This document shows, piece by piece, positions 44,170-53,446 of a stretch of 64,000 nucleotides of DNA. The stretch's first letter is position 1. The number at the start of each line of letters is the position of its first letter. The position numbers and the translations under genes are program-made. A model generated the notes under the pieces. The model saw nothing but the letters and a program-made list of their open reading frames with translations, was not told the DNA's origin and searched no databases. The stretch is taken from assembly GCF_900163815.1 (NCBI RefSeq), contig NZ_FUKO01000017.1, positions 1-64,000 on the forward strand, in the 5' to 3' direction. This stretch comes from Microbacterium esteraromaticum. Its GTDB lineage: Bacteria > Actinomycetota > Actinomycetes > Actinomycetales > Microbacteriaceae.

Positions 44170-44244
44170 TGAACTTTGCGTGCTCATCGCAGGCCGTCTG
44201 TCGTGTAACGGCAGCCGGAACCTCATGATCGAAGGAAACTCACT

Positions 44245-44643
44245 ATGACAATGACAGACCCGGTCGCAGATATGCTGACCCGTCTGCGCAACGCGAACTC
44301 GGCGCACCACGACTCTGTGTCGATGCCGTCGAGCAAGCTCAAGACGAACATCGCCGAGATCCTCCAGCAGGAGGGCTACATCGCCGGCTTCGAGATCACC
44401 GACGCTCGCGTCGGCAGCAACCTCACCCTGTCGCTCAAGTACGGTCCCAACCGTGAGCGCTCCATCGCGGGCATCAAGCGCGTGTCCAAGCCCGGCCTCC
44501 GCGTCTACGCGAAGTCGACCGAGCTGCCCAGCGTCCTCGGCGGCCTGGGCGTTGCCATCCTGTCCACATCCTCCGGTCTTCTCACCGACCGCCAGGCAGA
44601 GCAGAAGGGCGTGGGCGGAGAAGTAGTCGCCTACGTGTGGTGA
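44245..44643 (+). CDS. rpsH: 30S ribosomal protein S8
   Basis: S8 (132 residues), a primary 16S binder and the spc-operon repressor in E. coli. It starts [18 protein letters not shown] and ends with the conserved [36 protein letters not shown]. First gene after the internal promoter, 7 nt-scale spacing to rplF. Confidence 0.97.
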   Translation: MTMTDPVADMLTRLRNANSAHHDSVSMPSSKLKTNIAEILQQEGYIAGFEITDARVGSNLTLSLKYGPNRERSIAGIKRVSKPGLRVYAKSTELPSVLGGLGVAILSTSSGLLTDRQAEQKGVGGEVVAYVW

Positions 44644-44649
44644 TCTGAT

Positions 44650-45186
44650 ATGTCGCGCATTGGACGGCTTCCCATTGAAATCCCCGCGGGTGTGACCATC
44701 TCGGTCAGCGGTCGCGAGGTTGCGGTGAAGGGCCCCAAGGGTGAACTGACCCTCGAGCTCGCCAGCCCCATCGAGATCTCGGTCGAGGAGAGCCAGGTTC
44801 TGGTTACTCGCCCCGACGACGAGCGCGAGTCGCGGTCGCTTCACGGCCTGACCCGCACGCTCATCAACAACAACATCATCGGCGTCACCCAGGGTTACAC
44901 CAAGGGCCTCGAGGTCGTCGGCACCGGTTACCGCGTGCAGCAGAAGGGCAACTCCATCGAGTTCGCTCTCGGCTTCTCGCACCCCGTGCTGGTCGACGCG
45001 CCGGCAGGGATCACCCTGACCGTCGAGGGCAACAACAAGGTGACCGTGAGCGGCATCGACAAGCAGGCTGTCGGCGAGGCAGCTGCGAACATCCGTAAGA
45101 TTCGCAAGCCCGAGCCCTACAAGGGCAAGGGTGTGCGGTACGCCGGCGAGGTCGTGCGTCGCAAGGCCGGAAAGGCTGGTAAGTAA
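44650..45186 (+). CDS. rplF: 50S ribosomal protein L6
   Basis: L6 (178 residues), near the factor-binding site. It starts [15 protein letters not shown], has the [19 protein letters not shown] region, and ends with the [26 protein letters not shown] signature. 2 nt before rplR. Confidence 0.97.
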   Translation: MSRIGRLPIEIPAGVTISVSGREVAVKGPKGELTLELASPIEISVEESQVLVTRPDDERESRSLHGLTRTLINNNIIGVTQGYTKGLEVVGTGYRVQQKGNSIEFALGFSHPVLVDAPAGITLTVEGNNKVTVSGIDKQAVGEAAANIRKIRKPEPYKGKGVRYAGEVVRRKAGKAGK

Positions 45187-45188
45187 CC

Positions 45189-45548
45189 ATGGCTATCAAG
45201 TCAAAGTCCGCCGCCCGCGCACGTCGGCATGCCCGTCTTCGCAAGAAGATCTCCGGCACCGAACTGCGTCCGCGCCTTGTCGTCAATCGCTCGGCGCGCC
45301 ACGTGTTCGTGCAGCTGGTCGACGACAGCAAGGGCCACACCGTGGCATCCGCTTCCACGCTCGAGACCGACCTGCGCTCCTTCGACGGTGACAAGACCGC
45401 CAAGGCGCGCAAGGTGGGCGAGCTCGTCGCCGAGCGTGCGAAGGCAGCCGGCGTTTCCGAGGCAGTGTTCGACCGTGGCGGCAACCGCTATGCAGGTCGT
45501 GTCGCAGCCATCGCCGATGGCGCCCGTGAAGGGGGGCTGGCACTGTGA
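45189..45548 (+). CDS. rplR: 50S ribosomal protein L18
   Basis: L18 (119 residues), a 5S rRNA binder with L5. It has [35 protein letters not shown] and [25 protein letters not shown]. Stop overlaps the rpsE start (GTGA). Confidence 0.96.
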   Translation: MAIKSKSAARARRHARLRKKISGTELRPRLVVNRSARHVFVQLVDDSKGHTVASASTLETDLRSFDGDKTAKARKVGELVAERAKAAGVSEAVFDRGGNRYAGRVAAIADGAREGGLAL

Positions 45549-46240
45549 GTGACACCAAGGAGAACGAAGTGACCGTAGAGGCTCCGGCCGAAGCTCCCGC
45601 AGCGACTCAGGCTGAGCCGCAGCGCGAGCAGCGTGACAACCGCCGCGGCGGCCGTGACCGCAATCAGGGTGGACGCGACCGCAACTCGCGCGACCGTGGC
45701 GACAACCAGTTCCTGGAGCGCGTCGTCACCATCAACCGCGTCTCGAAGGTCGTGAAGGGTGGTCGTCGCTTCAGCTTCACCGCTCTCGTGGTCGTCGGTG
45801 ACGGCAACGGTCTGGTGGGCGTCGGCTACGGCAAGGCTCGCGAGGTGCCTCTGGCGATCTCGAAGGGTGTCGAAGAGGCCAAGCGCAACTTCTTCCGCGT
45901 TCCGCGCGTCGGCTCGACCATCCCGCACCCGGTGCAGGGTGAAGCCGCTGCCGGTGTGGTGCTGCTGCGTCCGGCTGCGGCCGGTACCGGTGTCATCGCC
46001 GGTGGTCCGGTTCGCGCCGTGCTCGAGTGCGCTGGCATCCACGACGTCCTGTCGAAGTCGCTGGGTTCCTCGAACACGATCAACATCGTGCACGCGACCG
46101 TCGAGGCTCTCCAGAGCCTTGAGGAGCCGCGCGCTGTCGCAGCCCGTCGTGGCCTCGACTACGACGCCGTCGTGCCGGAGATCATCATCCGCAACGAGGC
46201 GAAGGCCGCTGCCGCCGCCGCGCAGAAGGTAGGTGCCTGA
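45545..46240 (+). CDS. rpsE: 30S ribosomal protein S5
   Basis: S5 (231 residues), a fidelity protein with dsRNA-binding and ribosomal-fold domains. It has [33 protein letters not shown] and [10 protein letters not shown]. The first 55 residues are an acidic then Arg/Gly/Asp-rich extension ([17 protein letters not shown]). The GTG start is fixed by overlap with rplR, though a later start cannot be excluded. Confidence 0.95.
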   Translation: MSDTKENEVTVEAPAEAPAATQAEPQREQRDNRRGGRDRNQGGRDRNSRDRGDNQFLERVVTINRVSKVVKGGRRFSFTALVVVGDGNGLVGVGYGKAREVPLAISKGVEEAKRNFFRVPRVGSTIPHPVQGEAAAGVVLLRPAAAGTGVIAGGPVRAVLECAGIHDVLSKSLGSSNTINIVHATVEALQSLEEPRAVAARRGLDYDAVVPEIIIRNEAKAAAAAAQKVGA

Positions 46241-46425
46241 TGGCTGAGCGCCTCAAGGTCACGCAGGTCAAGTCCAAGGTGAGTGAGAAGCAGAACCAGC
46301 GCGACACGCTGCGTTCGCTCGGTCTCAAGAAGATCGGCGACTCGGTCGTTCGCCCGGATGACGCGCAGACGCGCGGATACGTCCGGACCGTCGCTCACCT
46401 CGTCAAGGTTGAGGAGATCGACTAA
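46240..46425 (+). CDS. rpmD: 50S ribosomal protein L30
   Basis: L30 (61 residues). It has [36 protein letters not shown], the usual ferredoxin-like ribosomal fold of bacterial L30. One-nucleotide overlaps (TGATG and TAATG) tie it to rpsE and rplO. Confidence 0.96.
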   Translation: MAERLKVTQVKSKVSEKQNQRDTLRSLGLKKIGDSVVRPDDAQTRGYVRTVAHLVKVEEID

Positions 46426-47012
46426 TGGCTGAGAACGAAGCCGTCGAGGCCGGGAAGGCCCCGAAGAAGACCGCAGCGAAGAAGCCCGCTGCGACCGCCA
46501 CCAAGAAGGCTCCGGCCAAGGCCGCTGCCAAGAAGGCTCCGGCGAACAAGGACGCGGATGCTCCGGCAGCCCGTCCCGCCGTCCTGAAGGTGCACCACCT
46601 GCGTCCGGTCCCCGGATCCAACACCGCCAAGACCCGTGTGGGTCGCGGTGAGGGCTCCAAGGGCAAGACTGCCGGTCGTGGTACCAAGGGCACCAAGGCA
46701 CGCAACACCGTTCGCGTGGGCTTTGAGGGTGGGCAGATGCCGCTGCACATGCGCACCCCGAAGCTGCGCGGGTTCAAGAACCCGTTCCGCGTCGAGTACC
46801 AGGTCGTGAACCTGGCCAAGCTCGCCGAGCTCTACCCCAAGGGTGGAGACGTCACCATCAGCGACCTGGTCGCGAAGGGTGCCGTGCGCAAGAACGAAAA
46901 GGTCAAGGTCCTGGGCGACGGAGACATCTCCGTGAAGCTCTCGGTCTCGGTCGACAAGGTGTCCAACAGCGCCGAACAGAAGATCGTCGCCGCTGGCGGT
47001 TCAGTCAACTGA
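46425..47012 (+). CDS. rplO: 50S ribosomal protein L15 with Lys/Ala-rich N-terminal extension
   Basis: L15 (195 residues). The normal protein begins at [29 protein letters not shown], about residue 53. Before it lies an extension rich in Lys, Ala and Pro ([10 protein letters not shown]..., several KKAPA units), similar in style to histone H1 tails. The TAATG coupling to rpmD supports the long form, and no good start lies between. The extension probably binds rRNA on the surface. Confidence 0.93.
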   Translation: MAENEAVEAGKAPKKTAAKKPAATATKKAPAKAAAKKAPANKDADAPAARPAVLKVHHLRPVPGSNTAKTRVGRGEGSKGKTAGRGTKGTKARNTVRVGFEGGQMPLHMRTPKLRGFKNPFRVEYQVVNLAKLAELYPKGGDVTISDLVAKGAVRKNEKVKVLGDGDISVKLSVSVDKVSNSAEQKIVAAGGSVN

Positions 47013-47034
47013 GCACCCAGGTGATCAACGCGGG

Positions 47035-47061
47035 GAGGGGTCGGATATTCTCCGGCCCCTC
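47035..47061 (+). terminator. Hairpin between rplO and secY
   Basis: GAGGGGTCGGA (47035-47045) and TCCGGCCCCTC (47051-47061) pair with one G-U around a 5-nt loop. It probably terminates part of the spc transcripts. TACCCT at 47070-47075 right after it could be a -10 box for secY. Confidence 0.65.
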
Positions 47062-47126
47062 TCGTGCGTTACCCTGGACTTTCGGCCGTCCTTCGACGTT
47101 CGGCAATCCCTTCAGGAGGAACGCCC

Positions 47127-48449
47127 TTGTTTAGCGCCATCGCGCGAATCTTCCGCACGCCTGACCTGCGGCAGAAGATCCTATTCACCATCGGCATCAT
47201 CGCTCTGTACCGTCTCGGTTCGAACGTGCCGGCTCCTTTCGTGCACTTCCCGAACGTCGAGCAGTGCCTCGCGACGACCGCAGGCACCGACGGACTGCTG
47301 GGGCTGGTGAACCTGTTCTCAGGCGGCGCCCTGCTGCAGCTGTCGATCTTCGCGCTGGGCGTCATGCCCTACATCACCGCGACGATCATCACGCAGCTGC
47401 TGCGTGTGGTCATTCCGCACTTCGAGACTCTCCACAAGGAGGGTCAGGCCGGTCAGAGCAAGCTCACGCAGTACACGCGCTACCTGACGATCGCGCTCGC
47501 ACTGCTGCAGTCGAGCACCCTGGTCACGGTCGCACGCAGCGGACAGCTCTTCGGCACCACCGATGTCGCCGCCTGCCAGAACCTGCTCACGAACGACGTG
47601 TGGTGGGCGCAGCTGCTCATCATCATCGCGATGACCGCCGGCACCGGCCTCATCATGTGGTTCGCCGAGCTCGTCACCGAGCGCGGCATCGGCAACGGAA
47701 TGTCGCTGCTGATCTTCACGTCGATCTCCGCCACCTTCCCCTCCGCGATGTGGGGCATCTGGGAGGCACGTGGCTTCGAGACGTTCCTGCTCGTGCTCGT
47801 CATCGGCATCGTGGTGATGACCATGGTCGTGTACGTCGAGCAGTCGCAGCGACGCGTTCCCGTGCAGTACGCCAAGCGGATGGTCGGACGACGCACCTAC
47901 GGCGGCACCAACACCTACATCCCGATCAAGGTGAACATGGCGGGCGTGATCCCGATCATCTTCGCTTCATCGCTGCTGTATCTGCCGATGCTCCTCGCGC
48001 AGTTCAACACTCCTACCGATGGCAGCGAGCCGCCCGCATGGGTGGCCTGGATCTCGACGTACCTCGTCTCCGGCGACCAGCCGCTGTACATGGCCGTCTA
48101 CTTCCTGCTCATCATCGGCTTCACCTACTTCTACGTCGCGATCACCTTCAACCCGGTTGAGGTCGCAGACAACATGAAGAAGTACGGCGGGTTCATCCCC
48201 GGCATCCGTGCGGGACGTCCGACGGCCGAGTATCTCGACTACGTGATCACCCGCATCACGTTCCCCGGCTCGCTCTACCTCGGCATCGTCGCACTGATCC
48301 CTCTCGTCGCACTCGCAACGGTCCAGGCGAACCAGAACTTCCCGTTCGGTGGAGCCTCGATCCTCATCATCGTGGGTGTGGGACTCGAGACCGTGAAGCA
48401 GATCGATGCGCAGCTGCAGCAGCGCCACTACGAAGGGCTCCTCCGATGA
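47127..48449 (+). CDS. secY: Preprotein translocase subunit SecY
   Basis: SecY (440 residues), the ten-helix protein-conducting channel. It begins FSAIARIFRTPDLRQKILFTIGIIALYRLGSNVPAP, has the plug region after helix 1, the NGMSLLIF signature around helix 5-6, and ends in the C-terminal QIDAQLQQRHYEG. The TTG at 47127 is chosen because AGGAGGA (47114-47120) lies 6 nt before it. Upstream ATG codons would add an unrelated extension. It overlaps adk by 4 nt. Confidence 0.95.
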   Translation: MFSAIARIFRTPDLRQKILFTIGIIALYRLGSNVPAPFVHFPNVEQCLATTAGTDGLLGLVNLFSGGALLQLSIFALGVMPYITATIITQLLRVVIPHFETLHKEGQAGQSKLTQYTRYLTIALALLQSSTLVTVARSGQLFGTTDVAACQNLLTNDVWWAQLLIIIAMTAGTGLIMWFAELVTERGIGNGMSLLIFTSISATFPSAMWGIWEARGFETFLLVLVIGIVVMTMVVYVEQSQRRVPVQYAKRMVGRRTYGGTNTYIPIKVNMAGVIPIIFASSLLYLPMLLAQFNTPTDGSEPPAWVAWISTYLVSGDQPLYMAVYFLLIIGFTYFYVAITFNPVEVADNMKKYGGFIPGIRAGRPTAEYLDYVITRITFPGSLYLGIVALIPLVALATVQANQNFPFGGASILIIVGVGLETVKQIDAQLQQRHYEGLLR

Positions 48450-49063
48450 CCGCTGACCGACAGGACCAGCACCCCACCGCACGTCTGCTGATCGTCGGCC
48501 CGCAGGGCTCCGGCAAGGGCACCCAGGGGGTCCGCGTGGCAGAGGCGCTGGGCATTCCTGTCGTCTCCACCGGTGACATCTTCCGCGCGAACATCAAAGA
48601 CGGCACGGATCTCGGCAAGAAGGTCACCGCGATCCTCGATGCCGGCGACCTGGTGCCGGATGAGCTGACCAGCGAAATCGTGCGCGATCGGCTGTCGCAG
48701 GATGACGCCGCCACGGGCTTTCTGCTCGACGGCTACCCCCGCAACACCGCTCAGGTCAGTCACCTCGACGATTTCCTCAGCGCGCAGAGCGCTGCGCTGG
48801 ATGCCGTGATCCTGCTCGACGTGCCCCGGGAGGAGAGCATGGCGCGGCTTGGTCTGCGCGCGGTGGAGCAGGGCCGCTCGGACGACACCGAGGCGGCTAT
48901 CGCCCACCGGCTGGACATCTACGAGAACGAGACCGCTCCGATCATCTCGGAGTACCAGGAGCGGGGCATCGTCGATCGCATCGACGGCGTCGGTTCACTC
49001 GACGAGATCACGGCGCGCATCTCCGCTGCGCTCGGCGCACGTGGGATCGGTCAGCTCGTCTGA
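48446..49063 (+). CDS. adk: Adenylate kinase
   Basis: Adk (205 residues), interconverting ATP, AMP and ADP. It has the P-loop GPQGSGKGTQ (with Gln where many have Ala-Pro-Gly), STGDIFRANI for AMP binding, and LLDGYPRNTAQ. The lid is short, without a zinc site, as usual in actinobacteria. Coupled to secY (ATGA). 8 nt before map. Confidence 0.95.
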   Translation: MTADRQDQHPTARLLIVGPQGSGKGTQGVRVAEALGIPVVSTGDIFRANIKDGTDLGKKVTAILDAGDLVPDELTSEIVRDRLSQDDAATGFLLDGYPRNTAQVSHLDDFLSAQSAALDAVILLDVPREESMARLGLRAVEQGRSDDTEAAIAHRLDIYENETAPIISEYQERGIVDRIDGVGSLDEITARISAALGARGIGQLV

Positions 49064-49071
49064 GCTCTTCG

Positions 49072-49920
49072 ATGTTCCGCAGATCGATCTATAAGACCCC
49101 GGCGCAGTTGCGCTCGATGGTAGAGCCCGGGCTCATCACGGCGGCGGCGCTGGACGCGATCCGTCCGCTGGTGCGCGCTGGCGTCACGACCGCTGACCTG
49201 GATGCAGCTGCCGAGCGTACGATCCTCGCCCGCGGGGCGGAATCGAACTTCCAGCTCGTGCGGGGCTACCGTCACACGACCTGCATCTCGGTGAACGAGC
49301 AGGTCGTGCACGGCATCCCCGGTGAGCGGGTGCTGCAGGCGGGCGACATCGTCTCGATCGACTGCGGTGCGCAGTACCAGGGCTGGAACGGCGACAGCGC
49401 CGTCACCTTCGTGGTGCCGGACCCGCTGCGTCCTGAGGTGGTCGAGCAGCGCACAGAACTGTCTCGTGTCACCGAGGGGTCGATGTGGGCTGGCATCGCC
49501 GCCCTTGCTGCGGCAACGCACATCGGAGACCTGGGCGCCGCTATCGAAGGCTATATCGAGGCGCAGGGGCCGTCATCGGTCTCGGGGGAGGGCTACGGCA
49601 TCCTCCGCGAATACGTCGGCCATGGCATCGGGCGCAAGATGCACGAGTCTCCGAGCGTCTTCAACTACCGCACACCGGATGCCGGCGCCGAGGTCCGCCC
49701 CGGACTTGTGCTGGCGATCGAGCCGATGGTCACCGCGGGTGGCGAAGCGACTCTCGTCGAGGACGACGACTGGACCGTCTCGACAGTGGATGGCACCGAT
49801 GGCGCGCACTGGGAGCACAGCGTCGCACGCCATGACGGCGGCATCTGGGTGCTCACGGCATCCGACGGCGGGGCGGCCGGACTCGCGTCGTTCGGCGTCA
49901 CGCCCGTGCCCATCCCCTGA
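49072..49920 (+). CDS. map: Methionine aminopeptidase, type I
   Basis: MetAP (282 residues), removing the initiator methionine. The five metal ligands are seen in SIDCGAQYQGWNGDSAV (two Asp), YVGHGIGRKMHE (His), LAIEPMV (Glu) and WEHSVA (Glu). TTCISVNEQVVHGIP is the conserved substrate His region. It lacks the N-terminal SH3-binding extension of MapB. Follows adk in the usual secY-adk-map order. Confidence 0.95.
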   Translation: MFRRSIYKTPAQLRSMVEPGLITAAALDAIRPLVRAGVTTADLDAAAERTILARGAESNFQLVRGYRHTTCISVNEQVVHGIPGERVLQAGDIVSIDCGAQYQGWNGDSAVTFVVPDPLRPEVVEQRTELSRVTEGSMWAGIAALAAATHIGDLGAAIEGYIEAQGPSSVSGEGYGILREYVGHGIGRKMHESPSVFNYRTPDAGAEVRPGLVLAIEPMVTAGGEATLVEDDDWTVSTVDGTDGAHWEHSVARHDGGIWVLTASDGGAAGLASFGVTPVPIP

Positions 49921-50044
49921 CAGCGACAGTTTGGGGTCTTCACCGCCGCTCACATGGCAGACATAGCGAGCTCGGGGCAGAATACTTGCAGTAGGCAGGC
50001 AGGACTCGCCGTGTCGCGGCGGGCCGTACACAGATCGGAAAGCT

Positions 50045-50719
50045 ATGGCACGCGCTCAGGCGAAGACCAACTGGTTCGCCATCGGAATATCCATCGCCGT
50101 CGTGGTGGTGCTGGTGGCTCTCGGCGGTGTCGTCGTGTGGTTGAACAACGAGGCCAGCTCGCCCGGCACCGCGCCCAAGAGCGCGATCATCGACACCGAG
50201 AGCGGAGCGATCACCTTCGGCTCTGGCGACCGTTCCATCGACACGTACGTCGACTTCATCTGCCCAGCGTGCAATTCGTTCGAGCAGACCTTCGGCGCAG
50301 ACCTGCAGAAGGCCGCGGCCGATGACAAGATCACGCTGAACGTCCACCCGATCGCTATTCTCGATCACCTCTCGCAGGGCACCGATTACTCGTCGCGCTC
50401 GGCTGCGGCGATGTACTGCGTCGCCGAGTCCGCACCGGACAAGGCCATGGACTACTTCAACGCGCTGTTCGCGAACCAGCCCGCCGAGAACAGCCCAGGG
50501 CTGACAGACGAGCAGCTCACCGAGATCGCGACCCAGGTCGGCGCCGACAAGGCTGCATCGTGCATCGCCGATGGCACCTACAAGAAGTTCGGCGCGGCTC
50601 AGGCCAAGGCGCATGAGATCACGGGCACGCCGACGGTGGACATCGATGGCAAGCGCCTGACGGGAACCATGCAGGAGACGTACACGGCTGTCGACGCCTT
50701 CATCAAGGAAGTCGGCTGA
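50045..50719 (+). CDS. DsbA-family thioredoxin-fold thiol oxidoreductase
   Basis: A 224-residue envelope protein. An N-terminal basic stretch and one transmembrane helix (about 10-34) anchor it facing outward. A DsbA-like thioredoxin fold follows with CPAC in FICPACNSFEQ and the cis-Pro region GTPTVDIDGKRL. It probably forms disulfides in exported proteins. Location between map and infA is unusual for the alpha-type cluster and may reflect an insertion in this lineage. Confidence 0.88.
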   Translation: MARAQAKTNWFAIGISIAVVVVLVALGGVVVWLNNEASSPGTAPKSAIIDTESGAITFGSGDRSIDTYVDFICPACNSFEQTFGADLQKAAADDKITLNVHPIAILDHLSQGTDYSSRSAAAMYCVAESAPDKAMDYFNALFANQPAENSPGLTDEQLTEIATQVGADKAASCIADGTYKKFGAAQAKAHEITGTPTVDIDGKRLTGTMQETYTAVDAFIKEVG

Positions 50720-50740
50720 CATCTTCCGCGGCGGCTCCAT

Positions 50741-50770
50741 TTGCCGCTTAGCAGAATAAGGGTCTAATAT
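50741..50770 (+). promoter_or_regulatory. Promoter of the infA-rpmJ-rpsM unit
   Basis: TTGCCG (50741-50746), an 18-nt spacer and TAATAT (50765-50770). It lies in a clearly AT-rich patch and leaves a leader of about 100 nt before infA. Confidence 0.65.
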
Positions 50771-50876
50771 AGATCTTTGGTGCCTTATGCCCGTTCTGGC
50801 GTGTCCGAACGGTCGGCACCGCAATCATCACCCAACCACCGCAGATCGACCGATCTGCAGAAGCGTCAGCGAGGCT

Positions 50877-51098
50877 ATGGCTAAGAAAGACGGTGTCATC
50901 GAGATCGAGGGCGTCATATCCGAAGCGCTGCCCAACGCGATGTTCCGCGTTGAGCTCAGCAACGGACATAAGGTCCTGGCAACGATCTCTGGCAAGATGC
51001 GGCAGAACTACATTCGCATCATCCCCGAGGACCGCGTCGTCGTGGAGCTCAGCCCCTACGACCTCACGCGCGGTCGCATCGTCTACCGCTACCGCTGA
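50877..51098 (+). CDS. infA: Translation initiation factor IF-1
   Basis: IF-1 (73 residues), an OB-fold factor that fills the A site during initiation. It starts [27 protein letters not shown] and ends [11 protein letters not shown]. Upstream in-frame codons do not belong, since the conserved N-terminus fixes the ATG at 50877. It has its own promoter. Confidence 0.97.
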   Translation: MAKKDGVIEIEGVISEALPNAMFRVELSNGHKVLATISGKMRQNYIRIIPEDRVVVELSPYDLTRGRIVYRYR

Positions 51099-51190
51099 TC
51101 GGTCGAGAAGTAACGACCGCGTCGTGACGGGCTCCCGAGTTCATCGAGGGTCCACAGCGTGCGGTACGAAGACAGCGAACAGGAAACATC

Positions 51191-51307
51191 ATGAAGGTCA
51201 ACCCCAGCGTTAAGCCCATCTGCGACCACTGCCGCGTCATCCGACGCCACGGTCGCGTCATGGTGATCTGCAAGAGCAACCCGCGCCACAAGCAGCGTCA
51301 GGGCTGA
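51191..51307 (+). CDS. rpmJ: 50S ribosomal protein L36
   Basis: L36 (38 residues), read directly from the sequence: [14 protein letters not shown] at the start, then a basic middle and [12 protein letters not shown] at the end. Cys11, Cys14, Cys27 and His33 form the zinc ribbon, so this is the zinc-binding (C+) form. The SD is AGGAAA. 92 nt after infA and 182 nt before rpsM. Confidence 0.95.
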   Translation: MKVNPSVKPICDHCRVIRRHGRVMVICKSNPRHKQRQG

Positions 51308-51489
51308 TCGGGAGGGCAAAGCAGGCCGAGAGGTCGTGCTTCGCTCACTCGAAGACAACTCAATATCTGAAGTCAGGCAGCATCGGATGCTAAGACGGGG
51401 TCAGCGACCTCGACGAAGCGGACACCTCGGGGCGGAGGCCCGGGACCGGATGCTGCTCCACACCTCCAGCACACTCCAGGAGAAACCGC

Positions 51490-51864
51490 ATGGCACGTCT
51501 TGCCGGCGTTGACATCCCGCGCGACAAGCGCGTGGTGATCGCCCTCACGTACATCTACGGCATCGGCCGTACCCGCTCCGTCGAGATCCTCACGGCTACG
51601 GGGATCGACGAGTCGATCCGCGTCAAGGATCTGACCGACGAGCAGCTCATCGCACTTCGCGACCACATCGAAGGCACCTACAAGGTAGAGGGTGACCTCC
51701 GCCGTGAGGTCGCCGCCGACATCCGCCGCAAGGTCGAGATCGGCTCCTACGAGGGCATCCGCCACCGTCGCGGCCTTCCGGTGCGCGGCCAGCGCACCAA
51801 GACCAACGCCCGTACCCGCAAGGGTCCGAAGCGCACGGTTGCCGGTAAGAAGAAGGCCCGCTAA
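51490..51864 (+). CDS. rpsM: 30S ribosomal protein S13
   Basis: S13 (124 residues), in the 30S head contacting L5 and P-site tRNA. It has [25 protein letters not shown] and the C-terminal [37 protein letters not shown]. 27 nt before rpsK. Confidence 0.97.
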   Translation: MARLAGVDIPRDKRVVIALTYIYGIGRTRSVEILTATGIDESIRVKDLTDEQLIALRDHIEGTYKVEGDLRREVAADIRRKVEIGSYEGIRHRRGLPVRGQRTKTNARTRKGPKRTVAGKKKAR

Positions 51865-51891
51865 GCGGCCAGGGATTAGGAGAAAATCATC

Positions 51892-52290
51892 ATGGCTGCA
51901 CCCAAGGCCGCCGCGCGCAAGCCGCGCCGCAAGGAAAAGAAGAACATCGCGCTGGGCCAGGCCCACATCAAGTCGACGTTCAACAACACGATCGTTTCGA
52001 TCACCGACCCGTCCGGCGCTGTCATCAGCTGGGCATCGTCCGGTGGCGTGGGCTTCAAGGGCTCGCGCAAGTCGACTCCGTACGCCGCAGGCATGGCAGC
52101 GGAGTCCGCTGCTCGCCAGGCCGCAGAGCACGGTGTGAAGAAGGTCGACGTCTTCGTCAAGGGGCCGGGTTCCGGCCGCGAGACCGCGATCCGCTCGCTT
52201 CAGGCCGCTGGCCTCGAGGTCGGCTCGATTCAGGACGTCACGCCGCAGGCGCACAACGGCTGCCGCCCGCCGAAGCGCCGCCGCGTCTGA
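51892..52290 (+). CDS. rpsK: 30S ribosomal protein S11
   Basis: S11 (132 residues), on the platform near the E site. It has [28 protein letters not shown] and the end [17 protein letters not shown]. No rpsD (S4) follows. A terminator and rpoA come next. Confidence 0.97.
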   Translation: MAAPKAAARKPRRKEKKNIALGQAHIKSTFNNTIVSITDPSGAVISWASSGGVGFKGSRKSTPYAAGMAAESAARQAAEHGVKKVDVFVKGPGSGRETAIRSLQAAGLEVGSIQDVTPQAHNGCRPPKRRRV

Positions 52291-52301
52291 TCCGGTTGCT
52301 T

Positions 52302-52333
52302 AGCCGCTCGGCCCCTCTGGGGCTCGAGCGGCT
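52302..52333 (+). terminator. Hairpin after rpsK
   Basis: AGCCGCTCG-GCCCC (52302-52315) and GGGGCTCGAGCGGCT (52319-52333) pair with a single-nucleotide bulge. It is a likely terminator or attenuator between the rpsM-rpsK and rpoA-rplQ units. Confidence 0.7.
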
Positions 52334-52380
52334 TACAGCCCGTTCTGGGCACGACTTCACAAAACTCAAAACCTCATCCA

Positions 52381-52404
52381 CACATGTCATATAGCGGACA
52401 TGTG
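52381..52404. promoter_or_regulatory. 8-bp inverted repeat before rpoA
   Basis: CACATGTC (52381-52388) and GACATGTG (52397-52404) are perfect inverted repeats with an 8-nt AT-rich spacer (ATATAGCG). It ends 17 nt before the rpoA start. It may be an operator, or an RNA hairpin next to the SD (AAAGGA). Confidence 0.55.
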
Positions 52405-52421
52405 ATCGAAAGGAACACATA

Positions 52422-53411
52422 GTGCTCATTGCACAGCGTCCCACTCTCACCGAGGAAAAGCTCGCCGAGAACCGCAGCCGGTTCATCATCGAGCCGCTCG
52501 AGCCCGGTTTCGGATACACGATCGGCAACGCGCTGCGTCGCAGCCTGCTCTCGTCTATCCCCGGCGCCTCGGTCACCACCATTCGCATCGATGGCGTGCT
52601 GCACGAGTTCAGCACGATCCCCGGTGTGAAGGAGGACGTCACCGAGATCATCCTCAACATCAAGCAGCTGGTCGTGGCCAGCGAGCGCGATGAGCCCATC
52701 ACCGCGTACCTGCGCAAGACGGGTGCCGGCGAGGTCACCGCCGCTGACATCTCCGCTCCGGCGGGTGTCGAGGTGCAGAACCCCGAGCTGGTCATCGCCA
52801 CGCTGAACGACACCGCCCGCTTCGAGCTCGAGCTCACCATCGAGCGCGGCCGCGGCTACGTGTCGGCTTCGCAGAACCGCAACGAGTACGCCGAGGCCGG
52901 TCAGATCCCGGTCGACTCGATCTACTCGCCGGTCCTCAAGGTCAGCTACCGCGTCGACGCGACTCGCGCTGGTGAGCGCACCGACTTCGACAAGCTCGTC
53001 CTCGACGTCGAGACCAAGTCGTCGATCAGCCCGCGCGACGCCGTCGCCTCGGCAGCCAAGACTCTCACGGAGCTGTTCGGACTCGCCCGCGAGCTGAACG
53101 TCGAAGCCGAGGGCATCGAGATCGGCCCCGCGCCGGTCGAGGCCGTGCTTTCCAGCGAGCTCTCCATGCCGATCGAGGATCTCGATCTGTCGGTGCGCTC
53201 GTACAACTGCCTCAAGCGCGAGGGGATCAACACCGTTTCGGAGCTGGTCGCCCTTTCCGAGACGCAGCTCATGAACATCCGCAATTTCGGACAGAAGTCG
53301 GTCGACGAGGTGCGCGATAAGCTCGTCTCGCTCGGTCTGTCGCTGAAGGATTCGGTGCCCGGTTTCGACGGCGCTCACTTCTACAGCGGCAACGAAGACG
53401 ATTCCTTCTGA
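52422..53411 (+). CDS. rpoA: RNA polymerase alpha subunit
   Basis: Alpha subunit (329 residues), the assembly platform of RNA polymerase. The N-terminal dimerisation domain (about 1-230) has [25 protein letters not shown]. The C-terminal domain (about 250-315) has [21 protein letters not shown] and [14 protein letters not shown], which bind UP elements and activators. It starts with GTG. 35 nt before rplQ. Confidence 0.98.
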   Translation: MLIAQRPTLTEEKLAENRSRFIIEPLEPGFGYTIGNALRRSLLSSIPGASVTTIRIDGVLHEFSTIPGVKEDVTEIILNIKQLVVASERDEPITAYLRKTGAGEVTAADISAPAGVEVQNPELVIATLNDTARFELELTIERGRGYVSASQNRNEYAEAGQIPVDSIYSPVLKVSYRVDATRAGERTDFDKLVLDVETKSSISPRDAVASAAKTLTELFGLARELNVEAEGIEIGPAPVEAVLSSELSMPIEDLDLSVRSYNCLKREGINTVSELVALSETQLMNIRNFGQKSVDEVRDKLVSLGLSLKDSVPGFDGAHFYSGNEDDSF

Positions 53412-53446
53412 AACCCGACCTCTTCCTGATCAGGAGTTAGACGATT

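Noticed and set aside
44110..44244. rpsN (S14) expected between rplE and rpsH
   Set aside because: No S14 reading frame exists in this gap on either strand. The region holds a palindrome and a promoter only.
52291..52421. rpsD (S4) expected between rpsK and rpoA
   Set aside because: The gap is only 131 nt and contains a terminator and an inverted repeat. S4 must be elsewhere, as in several other actinobacteria.
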